64,000 nucleotides of DNA from CAXBDP01 sp963974465 (lineage in GTDB: Bacteria > Bacteroidota > Bacteroidia > Cytophagales > Cyclobacteriaceae). Position numbers and translations under genes: made by a program. The first letter of the stretch is position 1. Each line of letters begins with the position of its first letter. Location of the stretch: the NCBI GenBank assembly GCA_049340005.1, contig JBMPIY010000002.1; one strand, written 5' to 3'. The notes beneath the pieces were generated by a model, which had not been told where the DNA came from, made no database searches, and saw only the letters and a program-made list of their open reading frames with translations. Shown here piece by piece: positions 42,113 through 51,448 of the stretch.

Positions 42113-45022
42113 ATGAAAAGCCCAGAGGAAAATAGTACCGAAAATATTTTATTTGAGTTGAATCCACTGCCAATGTGGATTTATGACGAAAGCCAGCAAA
42201 AAATCCTTTGTGCCAACCAATCATTTAGGTCAAGGTATTTCTTTCCAGAACATCTTATTTCTAATCTTGGTGAAAATTATAAAGCTGAGTTTTGCCAAAT
42301 TCTTAATTACCCTGAAACTCATCTAAACCCTTCGCAAAACATATTTAGCCTGAGGGAAGAAGACATCCTCGAAAACTCAATTCAATGGAAAGGATTGCAA
42401 GTAAAGCTTTTATATATCAATCAGATAAGCACAATAGACAGTTCTAAATTAATCCATCTTGAGACCTTAAAGAAAAACCAAAATTTTGTAGTAATTCTTA
42501 AGCTTGTAGAAAAAGGAAGATATGAAATAGTAGAGGCTAGTCTTGGTAGAGCAGAAGCGGAATATTGGTCTGACTATCAAATTATTGGAAATAAAATCAA
42601 TCAGCTTTTCAATCCAAAAACGGCTAGTTTCTTAAAAGAGAAACTACAAAAGTGTTCAGAAAGTAAGGAAATCGTGAAATTCAATTTCCATATCACTTTT
42701 GAAGGCATAGGAAAAAAAATTTACCAGATTACCTTTGAGCCCAAATCAGATGAGACGGACTCCATTCAATATTTTGCATGTACAGGAACTGATATCACTG
42801 AGCAATATCTCGCTATGGAAAGCCAAAGCTTTCAAGCAAAAATTATTGATAGTATAGGCCAAGGTATTATTAGTTGCGATTTGAATGGCATCATCAATTT
42901 TGTAAATGAATACACATGCCAGGTACTTGACTATAAACCTGAAGAATTAATTGGTCAGAATATTCTAAAAGTATTTGAAAAATCCTCAGAGTTAGATGCC
43001 TTTTTTTTCCAGCTAGGCAAGCGATTGAACAACAATGAGTCTGTGAGTATTGAAACCAAAATGCGTAAAAAAGATGGCGATCTGCTTAGCTATTTGGTAA
43101 CAACATCGGCCATTTATAATAAAAAGGGAAGACTAATTGGCTTTGTGGGTGTTGGCACAGATCTATCTGAAATCAAGGATAAAGAAGCTGAACTCAAAAG
43201 AAAAACAGATTTACTAAAATACGCTCTTGAGTCGGCAAATATGGTCAGTTGGGTGTATCACTTGGATACTGGTACAATGCAAAGAACTGGGCCTATATCT
43301 AAACTATTGAATATTCCAAAACGAGCACCGTTCCTTTCATCACCAGAGTTTGTGAAAACGATCATCCACCCGCTTGACAGAGAGCGAGTAAGTAAGGCTA
43401 TGGAGGATGCTAAAAAAGGGAAACCTTTTTTTGAAATTTATCGAATTATCACGCCAAATGGAGAAACTAAATGGGTAGAAGATTCTGGCAAAATGGAGTT
43501 TGATGATAAAGGCAAACCCATTAGGCTAGGTGGAATTATGCAAGACGTAACGGCCGAGAAAATTAAGGAGCAGATTATAAAAGAGTCTGAGTTTACTTTA
43601 AATTCACTGCTGAACAATACCTCACAGGCGTTTTTCCTATTAAATAGAGAGCAAACTATTCTTAAGTTAAATCTTGAAGCAAAAAACCTATTTTTGAGAC
43701 AAGGAATCAAAATTGAGGAAGGGCAACAGTTCACTTCAATTATTCATGAAAAGGAGATTAATCTCTTTTCGCAATACTTCGAGAAGGCCATAAAAGGCAT
43801 TTCAACTGAAACACAAACTAGCATAAAAGTTAATGATGAAATCCGACATCTTGCGTTAAACTATAACCCAGCTTATAGCGACTCGAATACCATTACCGGT
43901 GTAGTATTTAGTGCCACAGACATTACCGAAAATAAGAAATATCAAAAAGAACTTGAAAAATTATCGCTCGTTGCCTCCAAAACGGTAAATGGTGTAGTGA
44001 TAATGGATGCTAATGGAATAATTGAGTGGGTGAATGAGGGCTTTACAAGAATAACAAAATATACGCTAGATGAAGTGATAGGCCAATCTAGAAATTCATT
44101 TCTGTTTGGTTCCGAAACAGCCATGAGCACTGTGAGTCAGTATTTCAAAAAGCTAGAAAGTAAAAAATCCTTTTCAATAGAATTATTCACGCATGACAAA
44201 TTTGGCAATCACCTTTGGCTAGGTATCAATATAACGCCTATATTGAATAAGGATGGTGAAGTTAAAAAAATGATAGCCATAGAATCTGACATTACTGATA
44301 AAAAATTGAGGGAGGATGAACGCATTAAGCTGATTGATGAACTCACTAAGCAAAACACTAACTTAAAGCAGTTTTCCTACATTGTATCTCATAATGTCCG
44401 CAAGCCTGTCGCAAACATCCTCGGCCTATATGCCTTAATGGCAATGGATGATATAGACGGAAAAGAAAGAGATGAATTGATTGATTACATTGGAAATTCT
44501 ATAGTGGAATTGGATCATGTAATTAATGACCTCAATAATATCTTGGATATTCGAGACAATTTTGACCAAACCAAGACTTATGTCAGGTTTGAAATAGTAT
44601 TCCAAAAAATAATCAATGAACTTAAAGAAGAAATCAAAAAGAACGATGCTGAAATAATTTTTGATCAGATAGAAGTTGAAGGTTTATTGACTATTCCAGG
44701 TTACTTCCAAAGTATTTTATATAACTTAATAAATAACTCAATTAAATATAGACAACCGGATATTAAGCCAAGAATAGAAATAAAAATATTGGATAAAGGA
44801 GAGTTTATCGAAATAGTAGTTAGTGATAATGGCCTGGGAATGAACCTCCCGCAAATTCAATCTAGCCTATTTGGATTATACAAGCGATTCCATCATCACA
44901 TTGAAGGTAAAGGTTTAGGTCTTTATATGATCAAAACCCAAACTGAAGCTATGGGAGGAAAAATAGAAGTAAGTAGCAAAGTGAATGAAGGAACTACTTT
45001 TAGTGTTTTTCTGAAGAGATGA
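42113..45022 (+). CDS. soluble multi-PAS sensor histidine kinase
   Basis: The 969-residue product has no membrane helix. It carries a degenerate N-terminal PAS-like region, then about four or five clear PAS units (starts near IIDSIGQGIISCDLNG, YALESANMVSWVYHLD, LLNNTSQAFFLLNREQ, SKTVNGVVIMDANG), each followed by a T-D-I/L-S/T-E linker. The kinase core has the H-box SYIVSHNVRKPVANILGLY, N-box LYNLINNSIKYRQP, G1 VVSDNGLGM and G2 GKGLGLYMIKTQ. It phosphorylates itself in the cytoplasm, most likely passing phosphate to the receiver encoded upstream. The ligand or cofactor of the PAS units is unknown. Confidence 0.92.
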   Translation: MKSPEENSTENILFELNPLPMWIYDESQQKILCANQSFRSRYFFPEHLISNLGENYKAEFCQILNYPETHLNPSQNIFSLREEDILENSIQWKGLQVKLLYINQISTIDSSKLIHLETLKKNQNFVVILKLVEKGRYEIVEASLGRAEAEYWSDYQIIGNKINQLFNPKTASFLKEKLQKCSESKEIVKFNFHITFEGIGKKIYQITFEPKSDETDSIQYFACTGTDITEQYLAMESQSFQAKIIDSIGQGIISCDLNGIINFVNEYTCQVLDYKPEELIGQNILKVFEKSSELDAFFFQLGKRLNNNESVSIETKMRKKDGDLLSYLVTTSAIYNKKGRLIGFVGVGTDLSEIKDKEAELKRKTDLLKYALESANMVSWVYHLDTGTMQRTGPISKLLNIPKRAPFLSSPEFVKTIIHPLDRERVSKAMEDAKKGKPFFEIYRIITPNGETKWVEDSGKMEFDDKGKPIRLGGIMQDVTAEKIKEQIIKESEFTLNSLLNNTSQAFFLLNREQTILKLNLEAKNLFLRQGIKIEEGQQFTSIIHEKEINLFSQYFEKAIKGISTETQTSIKVNDEIRHLALNYNPAYSDSNTITGVVFSATDITENKKYQKELEKLSLVASKTVNGVVIMDANGIIEWVNEGFTRITKYTLDEVIGQSRNSFLFGSETAMSTVSQYFKKLESKKSFSIELFTHDKFGNHLWLGINITPILNKDGEVKKMIAIESDITDKKLREDERIKLIDELTKQNTNLKQFSYIVSHNVRKPVANILGLYALMAMDDIDGKERDELIDYIGNSIVELDHVINDLNNILDIRDNFDQTKTYVRFEIVFQKIINELKEEIKKNDAEIIFDQIEVEGLLTIPGYFQSILYNLINNSIKYRQPDIKPRIEIKILDKGEFIEIVVSDNGLGMNLPQIQSSLFGLYKRFHHHIEGKGLGLYMIKTQTEAMGGKIEVSSKVNEGTTFSVFLKR

Positions 45023-45046
45023 TTAATATTATTAAAGCCATAAACC

Positions 45047-45988
45047 ATGAAAATTAGCTTGTTAGTAGGTTTCATTTTTTTCACCCAAGTTTTTGTGTTT
45101 GCGCAAAATGAAGAAGCAGTAAGCATAGAGTATGACAGTGCAACCTTGCATGGCACTTTACTAAATGCTGCGGGAGGAAGTTCAATTGCTATCCTTATAA
45201 TTCCAGGCTCTGGTCCGACAGATCGAGATGGAAATTCGCCATTGTTTCAAGGAAAAAATAATTCCCTCAAATACTTGGCTGAATTTATGGGCGAAGAAGG
45301 AATTTCTAGTCTGCGAATAGACAAAAGAGGAATTGCCCAAAGCCAAACCGGAGCCAAGGAAGAAGATATGAGCTTCGAAGATTATATCAACGATGCTGCT
45401 GAATGGGTTAAATTTCTGAAGACTGAAAAGAACTTTGAAAAAGTTTTGATTGCAGGCCACAGCGAAGGATCGCTTGTAGGAATGATTGCTGTGCAAAGAT
45501 GCGAGGCAGATGGATTTATTTCTTTAGCTGGGGGTGGCTTTCCTCTTGATGAAGTTATTGCCAAGCAACTTGAAGCACAACCACCAATGGTTCTTGAACC
45601 TTCGTTGGCCATAATGGCAAAACTCAAAGCAGGTGAGATGGAAGAAGAAGTACCTCAATTCCTTTTTAGTCTTTTTAGGCCAAGTGTTCAGCCCTATCTG
45701 ATTACCTTATTTAAATATGATCCCGCGGTAGAAATTGCCAAATTGGATATGCCTGTGTTGATAGTCCAAGGTGGGATGGATGTACAAGTGGATGATCCAA
45801 ATGGAGAAGTATTAAAAAATGCCTTACCTAGTGCAGATTACCTGTATGCACCTAAAATGAATCATGTATTGAAAACGGTTGAGGAGAAGGTGCTCGCTAA
45901 GCAATTACCAGTTTATGGTGATCCTACCTTGCCATTAGATGATGATTTGAAAGCTGGGTTGAAGGCTTTTTTTGGGAAGATAAAATGA
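45047..45988 (+). CDS. secreted alpha/beta hydrolase
   Basis: The 313-residue product has a signal peptide ending VFVFAQ (residue 19-20), the oxyanion region IIPGSGPTDRDGNSP, nucleophile elbow AGHSEGSLVG with Ser, acid Asp in VQGGMDVQV and the catalytic His in APKMNHVLK. This is the whole Ser-Asp-His triad of serine aminopeptidase-like/esterase hydrolases (YqiA/FrsA-like subgroup). It would act in the periplasm; substrate unknown. It lies 24 bases after the kinase gene. Confidence 0.9.
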   Translation: MKISLLVGFIFFTQVFVFAQNEEAVSIEYDSATLHGTLLNAAGGSSIAILIIPGSGPTDRDGNSPLFQGKNNSLKYLAEFMGEEGISSLRIDKRGIAQSQTGAKEEDMSFEDYINDAAEWVKFLKTEKNFEKVLIAGHSEGSLVGMIAVQRCEADGFISLAGGGFPLDEVIAKQLEAQPPMVLEPSLAIMAKLKAGEMEEEVPQFLFSLFRPSVQPYLITLFKYDPAVEIAKLDMPVLIVQGGMDVQVDDPNGEVLKNALPSADYLYAPKMNHVLKTVEEKVLAKQLPVYGDPTLPLDDDLKAGLKAFFGKIK

Positions 45989-46041
45989 GGTGTTATATTC
46001 TTGATGATTTTTTATTTATATAAGTAAATGAATTTAAATGA

Positions 46042-46109
46042 TTAACGAGAGGAGACACGACCGACACGCTCGTGCCAGCAACAATAAGGTGAGCCTGCAC
46101 TGAGCTTAG
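46042..46109. other. GC-rich intergenic element of unknown nature
   Basis: Within the gap 45989-46129 the composition changes abruptly to GC-rich sequence that can pair GACACGA (46054-46060) with TCGTGCC (46070-46076) with one mismatch, followed by GTGAGCCTGCACTGAGC. It has no reading frame of its own and lies between converging genes. It looks like a repeat-type insertion but I see only this copy. Confidence 0.35.
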
Positions 46110-46129
46110 AAACTTAAAGGCCTTAATCC

Positions 46130-46486
46130 TCATCCCATTTCATCTAATTCCTGTTTGAGTTTTTTGGGAAGGCTTGCTACTATCAGGTCGTAGGAATGGT
46201 CAATTAGTTCGCAGAGCATTTGGTCGGATAGTGAGCCATCCATTGATATTGTATTCCAATGAGCTTTGTTCATATGATAACCGGGCTGCACTGCTGGGTA
46301 ACTCTCTCGTAATTCCACCGCTCTTTCGGGATCGCATTTCAAGTTGATACTTTCAAATAAATCTACATCGGCCAGGGCAAATATTTTGTTCATTACCTTA
46401 AATACCAACACCTTATCATCGAAGGGGAAGGATTCGGTAACCCCAGGCTTCTGTAAGCAATAGTCTCGATAAAACTCAATATCCAT
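46130..46486 (-). CDS. MmcQ/YjbR-family protein
   Basis: The 118-residue product starts MDIEFYRDYCLQKPGVTESF, has FPFDDKVLVFKVMNKIFALAD and MNKAHWNTI, and matches the MmcQ/YjbR fold in length and order. The fold resembles DNA-binding double wing proteins but the function is not established. Cytoplasmic. It is the last of the ispG-DUF6728-MmcQ run. Confidence 0.88.
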   Translation of the reverse strand: MDIEFYRDYCLQKPGVTESFPFDDKVLVFKVMNKIFALADVDLFESINLKCDPERAVELRESYPAVQPGYHMNKAHWNTISMDGSLSDQMLCELIDHSYDLIVASLPKKLKQELDEMG

Positions 46487-46494
46487 TTTTCATA

Positions 46495-46707
46495 TTAGCG
46501 GGTTACGCATCGGGTTAGCATTACAATAAGTGCAAATAAAAACATAAGGATCGAAATTTTATTGATCCCATGCATCATTCGCAAATTAAAATTGGCCGGT
46601 TTGTTTGGATCCGGTTTCTTAAATACCCTTGTAAAATAGGAAAGTACATCACCCAATTGAAAATATTCTTTCCAAGACCCACTACTATTCTGCTCTTTAT
46701 TTTCCAT
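46495..46707 (-). CDS. DUF6728-like small membrane protein
   Basis: The preferred ATG at 46707 (MENKEQNSSGSWKEYFQLGD) gives 70 residues; ten residues of an upstream start overlap the end of ispG. It has a soluble N-terminal half (VLSYFTRVFKKPDPNKPANF) and one membrane helix (ISILMFLFALIVMLTR). I believe it belongs to the DUF6728 family of Bacteroidota. It begins one base after the ispG stop. Function unknown. Confidence 0.75.
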   Translation of the reverse strand: MENKEQNSSGSWKEYFQLGDVLSYFTRVFKKPDPNKPANFNLRMMHGINKISILMFLFALIVMLTRCVTR

Positions 46708-46708
46708 G

Positions 46709-48697
46709 TTAATTTTCTGGTTCAATCCAACGTCCATCTTCTTTTATAATGTCAATAAGTTCATCCACTGCATTCTCAGAGGGAACAAATTTTTTCACCA
46801 CTTCCTTTCCTTTGTAGAGAGTAATTTTTCCACGACCTGAGCCTACGTAGCCAAAATCAGCATCAGCCATTTCGCCGGGACCATTTACAATACAACCCAT
46901 TATACCAATTTTCAATCCTTTTAGATGCTCTGTCCTTTTTCGGATCATTGCAGTTGTTTCTTGCAAATCGAATAATGTACGTCCACAAGAAGGGCATGAA
47001 ATATACTCTGTCTTCGAAATTCGCGTACGGGAAGCTTGCAAAATCCCAAAAGACAATTGATTTAGACCTTTGATTTTAGAGAGATATGCTACCTTATCTA
47101 TATTATTCAAATGAGTTGAAGAGAGCATAATACCATTACCAAAACCATCGATTAACAAACCACCAATGTCCGTAGATGCATGTAAAATGCTTGCCTCCTC
47201 ATCATCTACATTTGCATATGAGCGGAAGGTTATTACTGGTATAGTGACACCCAAATTTACTAGCTCAAAAAAGAAGCGTCTCATTTCGGGCATTGCATGT
47301 TCATTGCTGCTCTCAAGTAGTAAAACTATATTTTGGCTGGTTTTTAGAAGTTCAATATCTGCTAAATCTGCTGCATCCCAGCGAATGAAATTCATTTGGT
47401 TATGGGCTTGCTTATCCTCCCGCTTCCATTCCTCTTTGGTGAATAGTGGAAAGGCATTTTTCTTATCCTCAACTTGCTTCCAAACTGGATAGTCAAGTAT
47501 TTCTTTTAAGCCATTTGGCAGCATAAAACCCAATGACTTTGTCCCAGCATATACATAATCTACGCCTTGGTCATTCATTTTCCATTTATCCAATTCAGGC
47601 AAATAGAAATGACCGATGGCTTTCAAATCTTGATATTGAGGGTCAGCAATTGTGCTAAGATCTGCAATTACTCTAGGCACATTTCCACCGCCAATATTGG
47701 CAACTTCATGCGTATCTCGGAGTTCATATTCGAATGGATTGAAAGGAGCATTTTCAATCGGATGGATAGCTTTATGATTTGCTCTATGAGTATATCGCTC
47801 AACCAGTTTTCTACCAACAGGCATTTCAAATTCAGGTTCTTCGGTCAGTGACACGCGCACCGTATCACCAAGGCCATCTTCCAGCAAAGTGCCAATTCCC
47901 ATAGCTGATTTGATACGGCCATCTTCGCCATCACCAGCTTCTGTTACACCCAAATGCAATGGATAAGGCTTCAATCCTTCTTCATCCATTTTCTGCACAA
48001 GCAATCTATAGGCTTGCACCATTACTTGTGGGTTGCTACTCTTCATACTGAGCACGATATTGTAGAAATTCAAGTCTTCGCAGATGCGCAAAAACTCTAA
48101 TGCCGACTCCACCATGCCATGTGGAGTATCTCCATAGCGGCTCATAATTCTATCTGAAAGGGAGCCGTGATTGGTTCCGATGCGCATGGCAGTGCCATGT
48201 TCTTTGCAAATATTTACTAGCGGAGTGAATTTGGAGCGAATACGATCCAGCTCGGCATGGTAGCTTTCGTCTGTATATTCTATTTCTTCAAATCGCTTTT
48301 TGTCGGCATAATTTCCCGGATTCACTCGGACTTTCTCTACGATTCGTGCAGCAAGTTCGGCTGCATTGGGTGTAAAGTGAATATCTGCAACCAAGGGCAC
48401 ATCGCAACCATGCTTACGCAATTCAGCTTTGATTTTGCGAAGATTCTCCGCCTCCTTCATACTTGGAGCCGTTACGCGCACTAGCTCACATCCAGCCTCC
48501 ACCATTCGTAGTGATTGAGCCACTGTGCCAGCAGTATCCAGCGTATCGGCTGTTGTCATTGACTGCACAGCTATTGGGTTGTTCCCTCCTATTTTGAGGT
48601 TCCCAATTTGTACTTCTACAGTCTGTCTTCTGTTGTAGGAAACTAAACTGTTACAGTATTTTTTAAGCTCTGAAATGCTTGATGTTGCTAATGACAT
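46709..48697 (-). CDS. ispG: 4-hydroxy-3-methylbut-2-enyl diphosphate synthase, long form
   Basis: The 662-residue product has the N-terminal TIM-barrel (RQTVEVQIGNLKIGGNNPIA, TADTLDTAGTVAQSLRMVEA, MRIGTNHGSLSDRIMSRYG), a middle insert of about 250 residues characteristic of Bacteroidota, Chlamydiae and plants, and a C-terminal 4Fe-4S domain with cysteines in SCPSCGRTLFDL and GCIVNGPGEMADADFGYVG. It performs the reductive ring opening of methylerythritol cyclodiphosphate in the MEP isoprenoid route, which supplies the carotenoid and quinone precursors implied elsewhere in the window. Confidence 0.96.
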   Translation of the reverse strand: MSLATSSISELKKYCNSLVSYNRRQTVEVQIGNLKIGGNNPIAVQSMTTADTLDTAGTVAQSLRMVEAGCELVRVTAPSMKEAENLRKIKAELRKHGCDVPLVADIHFTPNAAELAARIVEKVRVNPGNYADKKRFEEIEYTDESYHAELDRIRSKFTPLVNICKEHGTAMRIGTNHGSLSDRIMSRYGDTPHGMVESALEFLRICEDLNFYNIVLSMKSSNPQVMVQAYRLLVQKMDEEGLKPYPLHLGVTEAGDGEDGRIKSAMGIGTLLEDGLGDTVRVSLTEEPEFEMPVGRKLVERYTHRANHKAIHPIENAPFNPFEYELRDTHEVANIGGGNVPRVIADLSTIADPQYQDLKAIGHFYLPELDKWKMNDQGVDYVYAGTKSLGFMLPNGLKEILDYPVWKQVEDKKNAFPLFTKEEWKREDKQAHNQMNFIRWDAADLADIELLKTSQNIVLLLESSNEHAMPEMRRFFFELVNLGVTIPVITFRSYANVDDEEASILHASTDIGGLLIDGFGNGIMLSSTHLNNIDKVAYLSKIKGLNQLSFGILQASRTRISKTEYISCPSCGRTLFDLQETTAMIRKRTEHLKGLKIGIMGCIVNGPGEMADADFGYVGSGRGKITLYKGKEVVKKFVPSENAVDELIDIIKEDGRWIEPEN

Positions 48698-48799
48698 GAA
48701 TCCAAAAATGAATGTTTGAAGCTAATGCAAAAATAACCTTTAAATACGGGAATTGTTAAAAATGAAAGGTATAGAATAGCTGAAATAATATTTAAAGCC

Positions 48800-49519
48800 T
48801 TAAAGATCTCCTAATTGCGGGCGCATGATCAGTTCCTCTACCACTGCTCGATCAGAAATTGAGTAGGCATTGAATACTACGTCTGCTACATCTTCTGATT
48901 TCATAAAGCGCCCTTCGGGCATTCCTGCACCTTCCCAGCTGGAAGTAAATGTTGCTCCAGGCATTACGGATGTAACCCGCACGCCATGATGCTTCATTTC
49001 CTCACGAATTACTTTGGCAAAGCCATGTAATGCAAATTTAGATACGCAATATGAACCGCCATTTGGGTAGGCCATAATACTTGCTGTGCTAGCCATAAAG
49101 AAAATATGGCCACTTTTTCGTTCTTTCATTTGATCAATCAAGCCTCTCGTGAGGTGATAAGCGCTCATCAAGTTGGCATTGATCAAAAACTCTAAATTTC
49201 CCTCCCGCTCGTCGTGAATGGTGCCTGGTAGGAATAGCCCTGCATTATTCACCAATACATCGATGGGGCGTTTGAGTCTATTTACGAAATCTACGAAGGC
49301 AAATACTTGTTCCTTTACACCTAAATCGGCTTGAAAAGTATGTACTTGCACTGTTGGATATTTCAATAAAATATCGTCTTTCAGCTTTGCTAGATTGTCT
49401 AAACCGCGCGAACAAGTAACTATATCAAATCCTTCTGATGCGAATTTCATCAATATAGCTTTGCCTATTCCCTTGCTTCCACCACTTACTACGACTAATT
49501 TGTTATCTGAATTTTGCAT
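48800..49519 (-). CDS. short-chain dehydrogenase/reductase
   Basis: The 239-residue product has the SDR cofactor motif VVSGGSKGIGKAIL, NNAG in VLVNNAGLFLPG, and the active-site Ser and YxxxK (FMASTASIMAYPNGGSYCVSK). It matches classical SDRs of the FabG-like group. Substrate unknown; cytoplasmic. An Arg after the cofactor strand (CSRG) suggests NADP preference. Single gene, divergent from the MlaE-like gene at 49611. Confidence 0.9.
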   Translation of the reverse strand: MQNSDNKLVVVSGGSKGIGKAILMKFASEGFDIVTCSRGLDNLAKLKDDILLKYPTVQVHTFQADLGVKEQVFAFVDFVNRLKRPIDVLVNNAGLFLPGTIHDEREGNLEFLINANLMSAYHLTRGLIDQMKERKSGHIFFMASTASIMAYPNGGSYCVSKFALHGFAKVIREEMKHHGVRVTSVMPGATFTSSWEGAGMPEGRFMKSEDVADVVFNAYSISDRAVVEELIMRPQLGDL

Positions 49520-49610
49520 GAATATTCGTTATTGTTGAAATTGTCATTGAGAGAACATTATTACAAGCAAAATAATGTAATTTCGTTCACTTGATGCCAA
49601 ATTAATCAAT

Positions 49611-50339
49611 ATGTCTTCACTAGGTAAGTACTTCATTTTCATTTTTCACCTGTTCAAAAATAGGGAAAGCTTTGGCACTTACTTTAAATTAACGCTGAGC
49701 GAAGCTGTAAGTATTGGTTGGAATTCCTTAGTGCTTATTGCCATTGTATCCACTTTCATGGGCGCAGTTTCCACTTTGCAGACTGCCTACAATTTAGTGA
49801 GTCCGTTGATATCCAATTATATAGTGAGCTTAGTTGTTCGTGATTTGACTATAATGGAGTTGGCACCAACGATTATTGGGATTGTATATGCCGGGAAGGT
49901 TGGATCGAATATCGCTAGTGAGTTGGGCACTATGCGAATTACGGAGCAAATAGATGCCTTGGAGGTGATGGGAATTAATGCCGGTTCGTATTTGGTGCTG
50001 CCTAAAATAGTAGCTTCTGTTATTATGTTTCCGGTACTAGTGATTATTGCAGCTTTCTTAGCAATAGGTGGTGGGTATCTGGCAGCGACCATTACTGGAG
50101 TTGTTACAGGTGCCGATTATATTTATGGCATTCGCTCACAATTCAATGAATACATGGTCACTTTTATGATGATCAAAGCTTTAATCTTTGCTTTCTTGGT
50201 TGCTTCCATTGCTGCATATAAAGGTTTTTACACACGTGGCGGTGCATTGGAGGTAGGTCGAGCGAGTACTCAAGCTGTTACTAGTAGCTGTATTGCCATC
50301 TTATTAGCCGATTACCTTTTAGCCCAATTACTATTATGA
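49611..50339 (+). CDS. mlaE: MlaE-type ABC transporter permease
   Basis: The 242-residue product has the MlaE family hydrophobic pattern with the hallmark VRDLTIMELAPTIIGIVYAG and SELGTMRITEQIDALEVMGI, and the end RASTQAVTSSCIAILLADYL. MlaE is the inner-membrane channel that with MlaF and a MlaD/MCE protein moves phospholipids between inner and outer membranes. The start of the ATPase gene overlaps its stop by four bases. No MCE gene is adjacent in this window. Confidence 0.93.
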   Translation: MSSLGKYFIFIFHLFKNRESFGTYFKLTLSEAVSIGWNSLVLIAIVSTFMGAVSTLQTAYNLVSPLISNYIVSLVVRDLTIMELAPTIIGIVYAGKVGSNIASELGTMRITEQIDALEVMGINAGSYLVLPKIVASVIMFPVLVIIAAFLAIGGGYLAATITGVVTGADYIYGIRSQFNEYMVTFMMIKALIFAFLVASIAAYKGFYTRGGALEVGRASTQAVTSSCIAILLADYLLAQLLL

Positions 50340-51097
50340 TTGAGATCAAGGGCATAAAAAAGAGTTTCGGCAAATTACTCGTCTTAGATGGGATTGATGG
50401 GCAATTTCACAAAGGAAAAACCAATCTGATCATTGGTGCAAGTGGATCGGGAAAGAGCGTTCTGCTTAAATGTATAGTGGGTTTAATTCCTCCAGATGAA
50501 GGGGAAGTTTTATTTGATGAACGAAATCTGATCACAGCAAATCGAGACTTAAAAACTGATATTCGCAGAGAAATAGGGATGTTGTTTCAAAGTAGTGCCT
50601 TGTTTGATTCGAAAACGGTTGAGGAGAATGTGCGCTTTCCATTGGATGTATTGACCAAAATGCCAATGGACGAGAAAATGGACAGAGTAAATTTCTGTTT
50701 GAAAAGGGTTGGACTTGAAAATACTAATACTAAAATGCCCTCTGAAATAAGCGGGGGGATGAAAAAGCGGGTGGGTATTGCTCGTGCCATTGTCAATAGT
50801 AGCAAATATCTTTTTTGCGATGAGCCTAATTCTGGACTTGATCCTGCTACTTCACTCAAAATCGATTATCTGATTCGAGAAATCACTCAGGAATATGATA
50901 TAACAACTATTGTGGTAACGCATGATATGAATTCTGTGATTGAGCTTGGCGATCAAATACTCTACCTGGCCAATGCCAAGAAAGTATGGGAAGGCAACAG
51001 AGATTCAATTATGAAATCTAATCTTGAGATTCTAAATGATTTCTTCTTTGCAAATACATTAATGCAAACTTATAGAGAAGGGAAGCGGGAAAATTGA
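50336..51097 (+). CDS. mlaF: MlaF-type ABC transporter ATPase
   Basis: The 253-residue product has Walker A IIGASGSGKSVLLKC, signature EISGGMKKRVGIARAI, Walker B KYLFCDEPNSGLDP and the H-switch VVTHDM. It energises the MlaE permease. The order permease then ATPase with ATGA overlap makes translational coupling likely. MlaD and MlaB/MlaC homologues are absent here, as is common in Bacteroidota where the MCE gene is elsewhere. Confidence 0.94.
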   Translation: MIEIKGIKKSFGKLLVLDGIDGQFHKGKTNLIIGASGSGKSVLLKCIVGLIPPDEGEVLFDERNLITANRDLKTDIRREIGMLFQSSALFDSKTVEENVRFPLDVLTKMPMDEKMDRVNFCLKRVGLENTNTKMPSEISGGMKKRVGIARAIVNSSKYLFCDEPNSGLDPATSLKIDYLIREITQEYDITTIVVTHDMNSVIELGDQILYLANAKKVWEGNRDSIMKSNLEILNDFFFANTLMQTYREGKREN

Positions 51098-51448
51098 TTT
51101 TGGGAAAGAAGAGATTAAACGCAAAGAACCCAGAGGAAAGACGCTGAGTTCGCGGAGAATGTCTGAACTATAATTAGGTTGATTAAATGATAAACTATCC
51201 CACCTAGGAGGGCAGGGATTTTCTTTGATATTACTTCAAGGATTTTCGGCGTCATTCTGTGAAATAAACGGGCAATTTTCTCCCGCAGATTACGCTGATT
51301 AGCTCTGAGTGAGTAGCAAAGAAGTATCCTAGATGAGTAGAATAGCTCGAGAAGGCGCATAAGGCGCAAAGAAGCAAAACCTCTGCGGCTTTGCGACTCA
51401 GCGAGAGTATACACAAAGAAAGGAAATTACGAGAATCTAGAAGTAGAA
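51098..51448. repeat. intergenic cluster of dispersed repeats
   Basis: Three repeat pieces lie in this 351-base gap. At 51113-51160 is a reverse-complement relative of the 10882-11097 unit (GCAAAGAACCCAGAGGAAAG). At 51280-51299 is TCCCGCAGATTACGCTGATT, the conserved arm of the 8653-8741 and 10768-10835 blocks. At 51346-51420 is a block with CTCTGCGGCTTTGCGACTCA, related in reverse to 8112-8137. No gene is supported; a frame spanning the cluster is repeat-derived. Confidence 0.75.

Noticed and set aside
51098..51448. CRISPR or integron attachment array
   Set aside because: Repeat pieces are different units in mixed orientation without equal spacers, and no cas or integrase gene is near.
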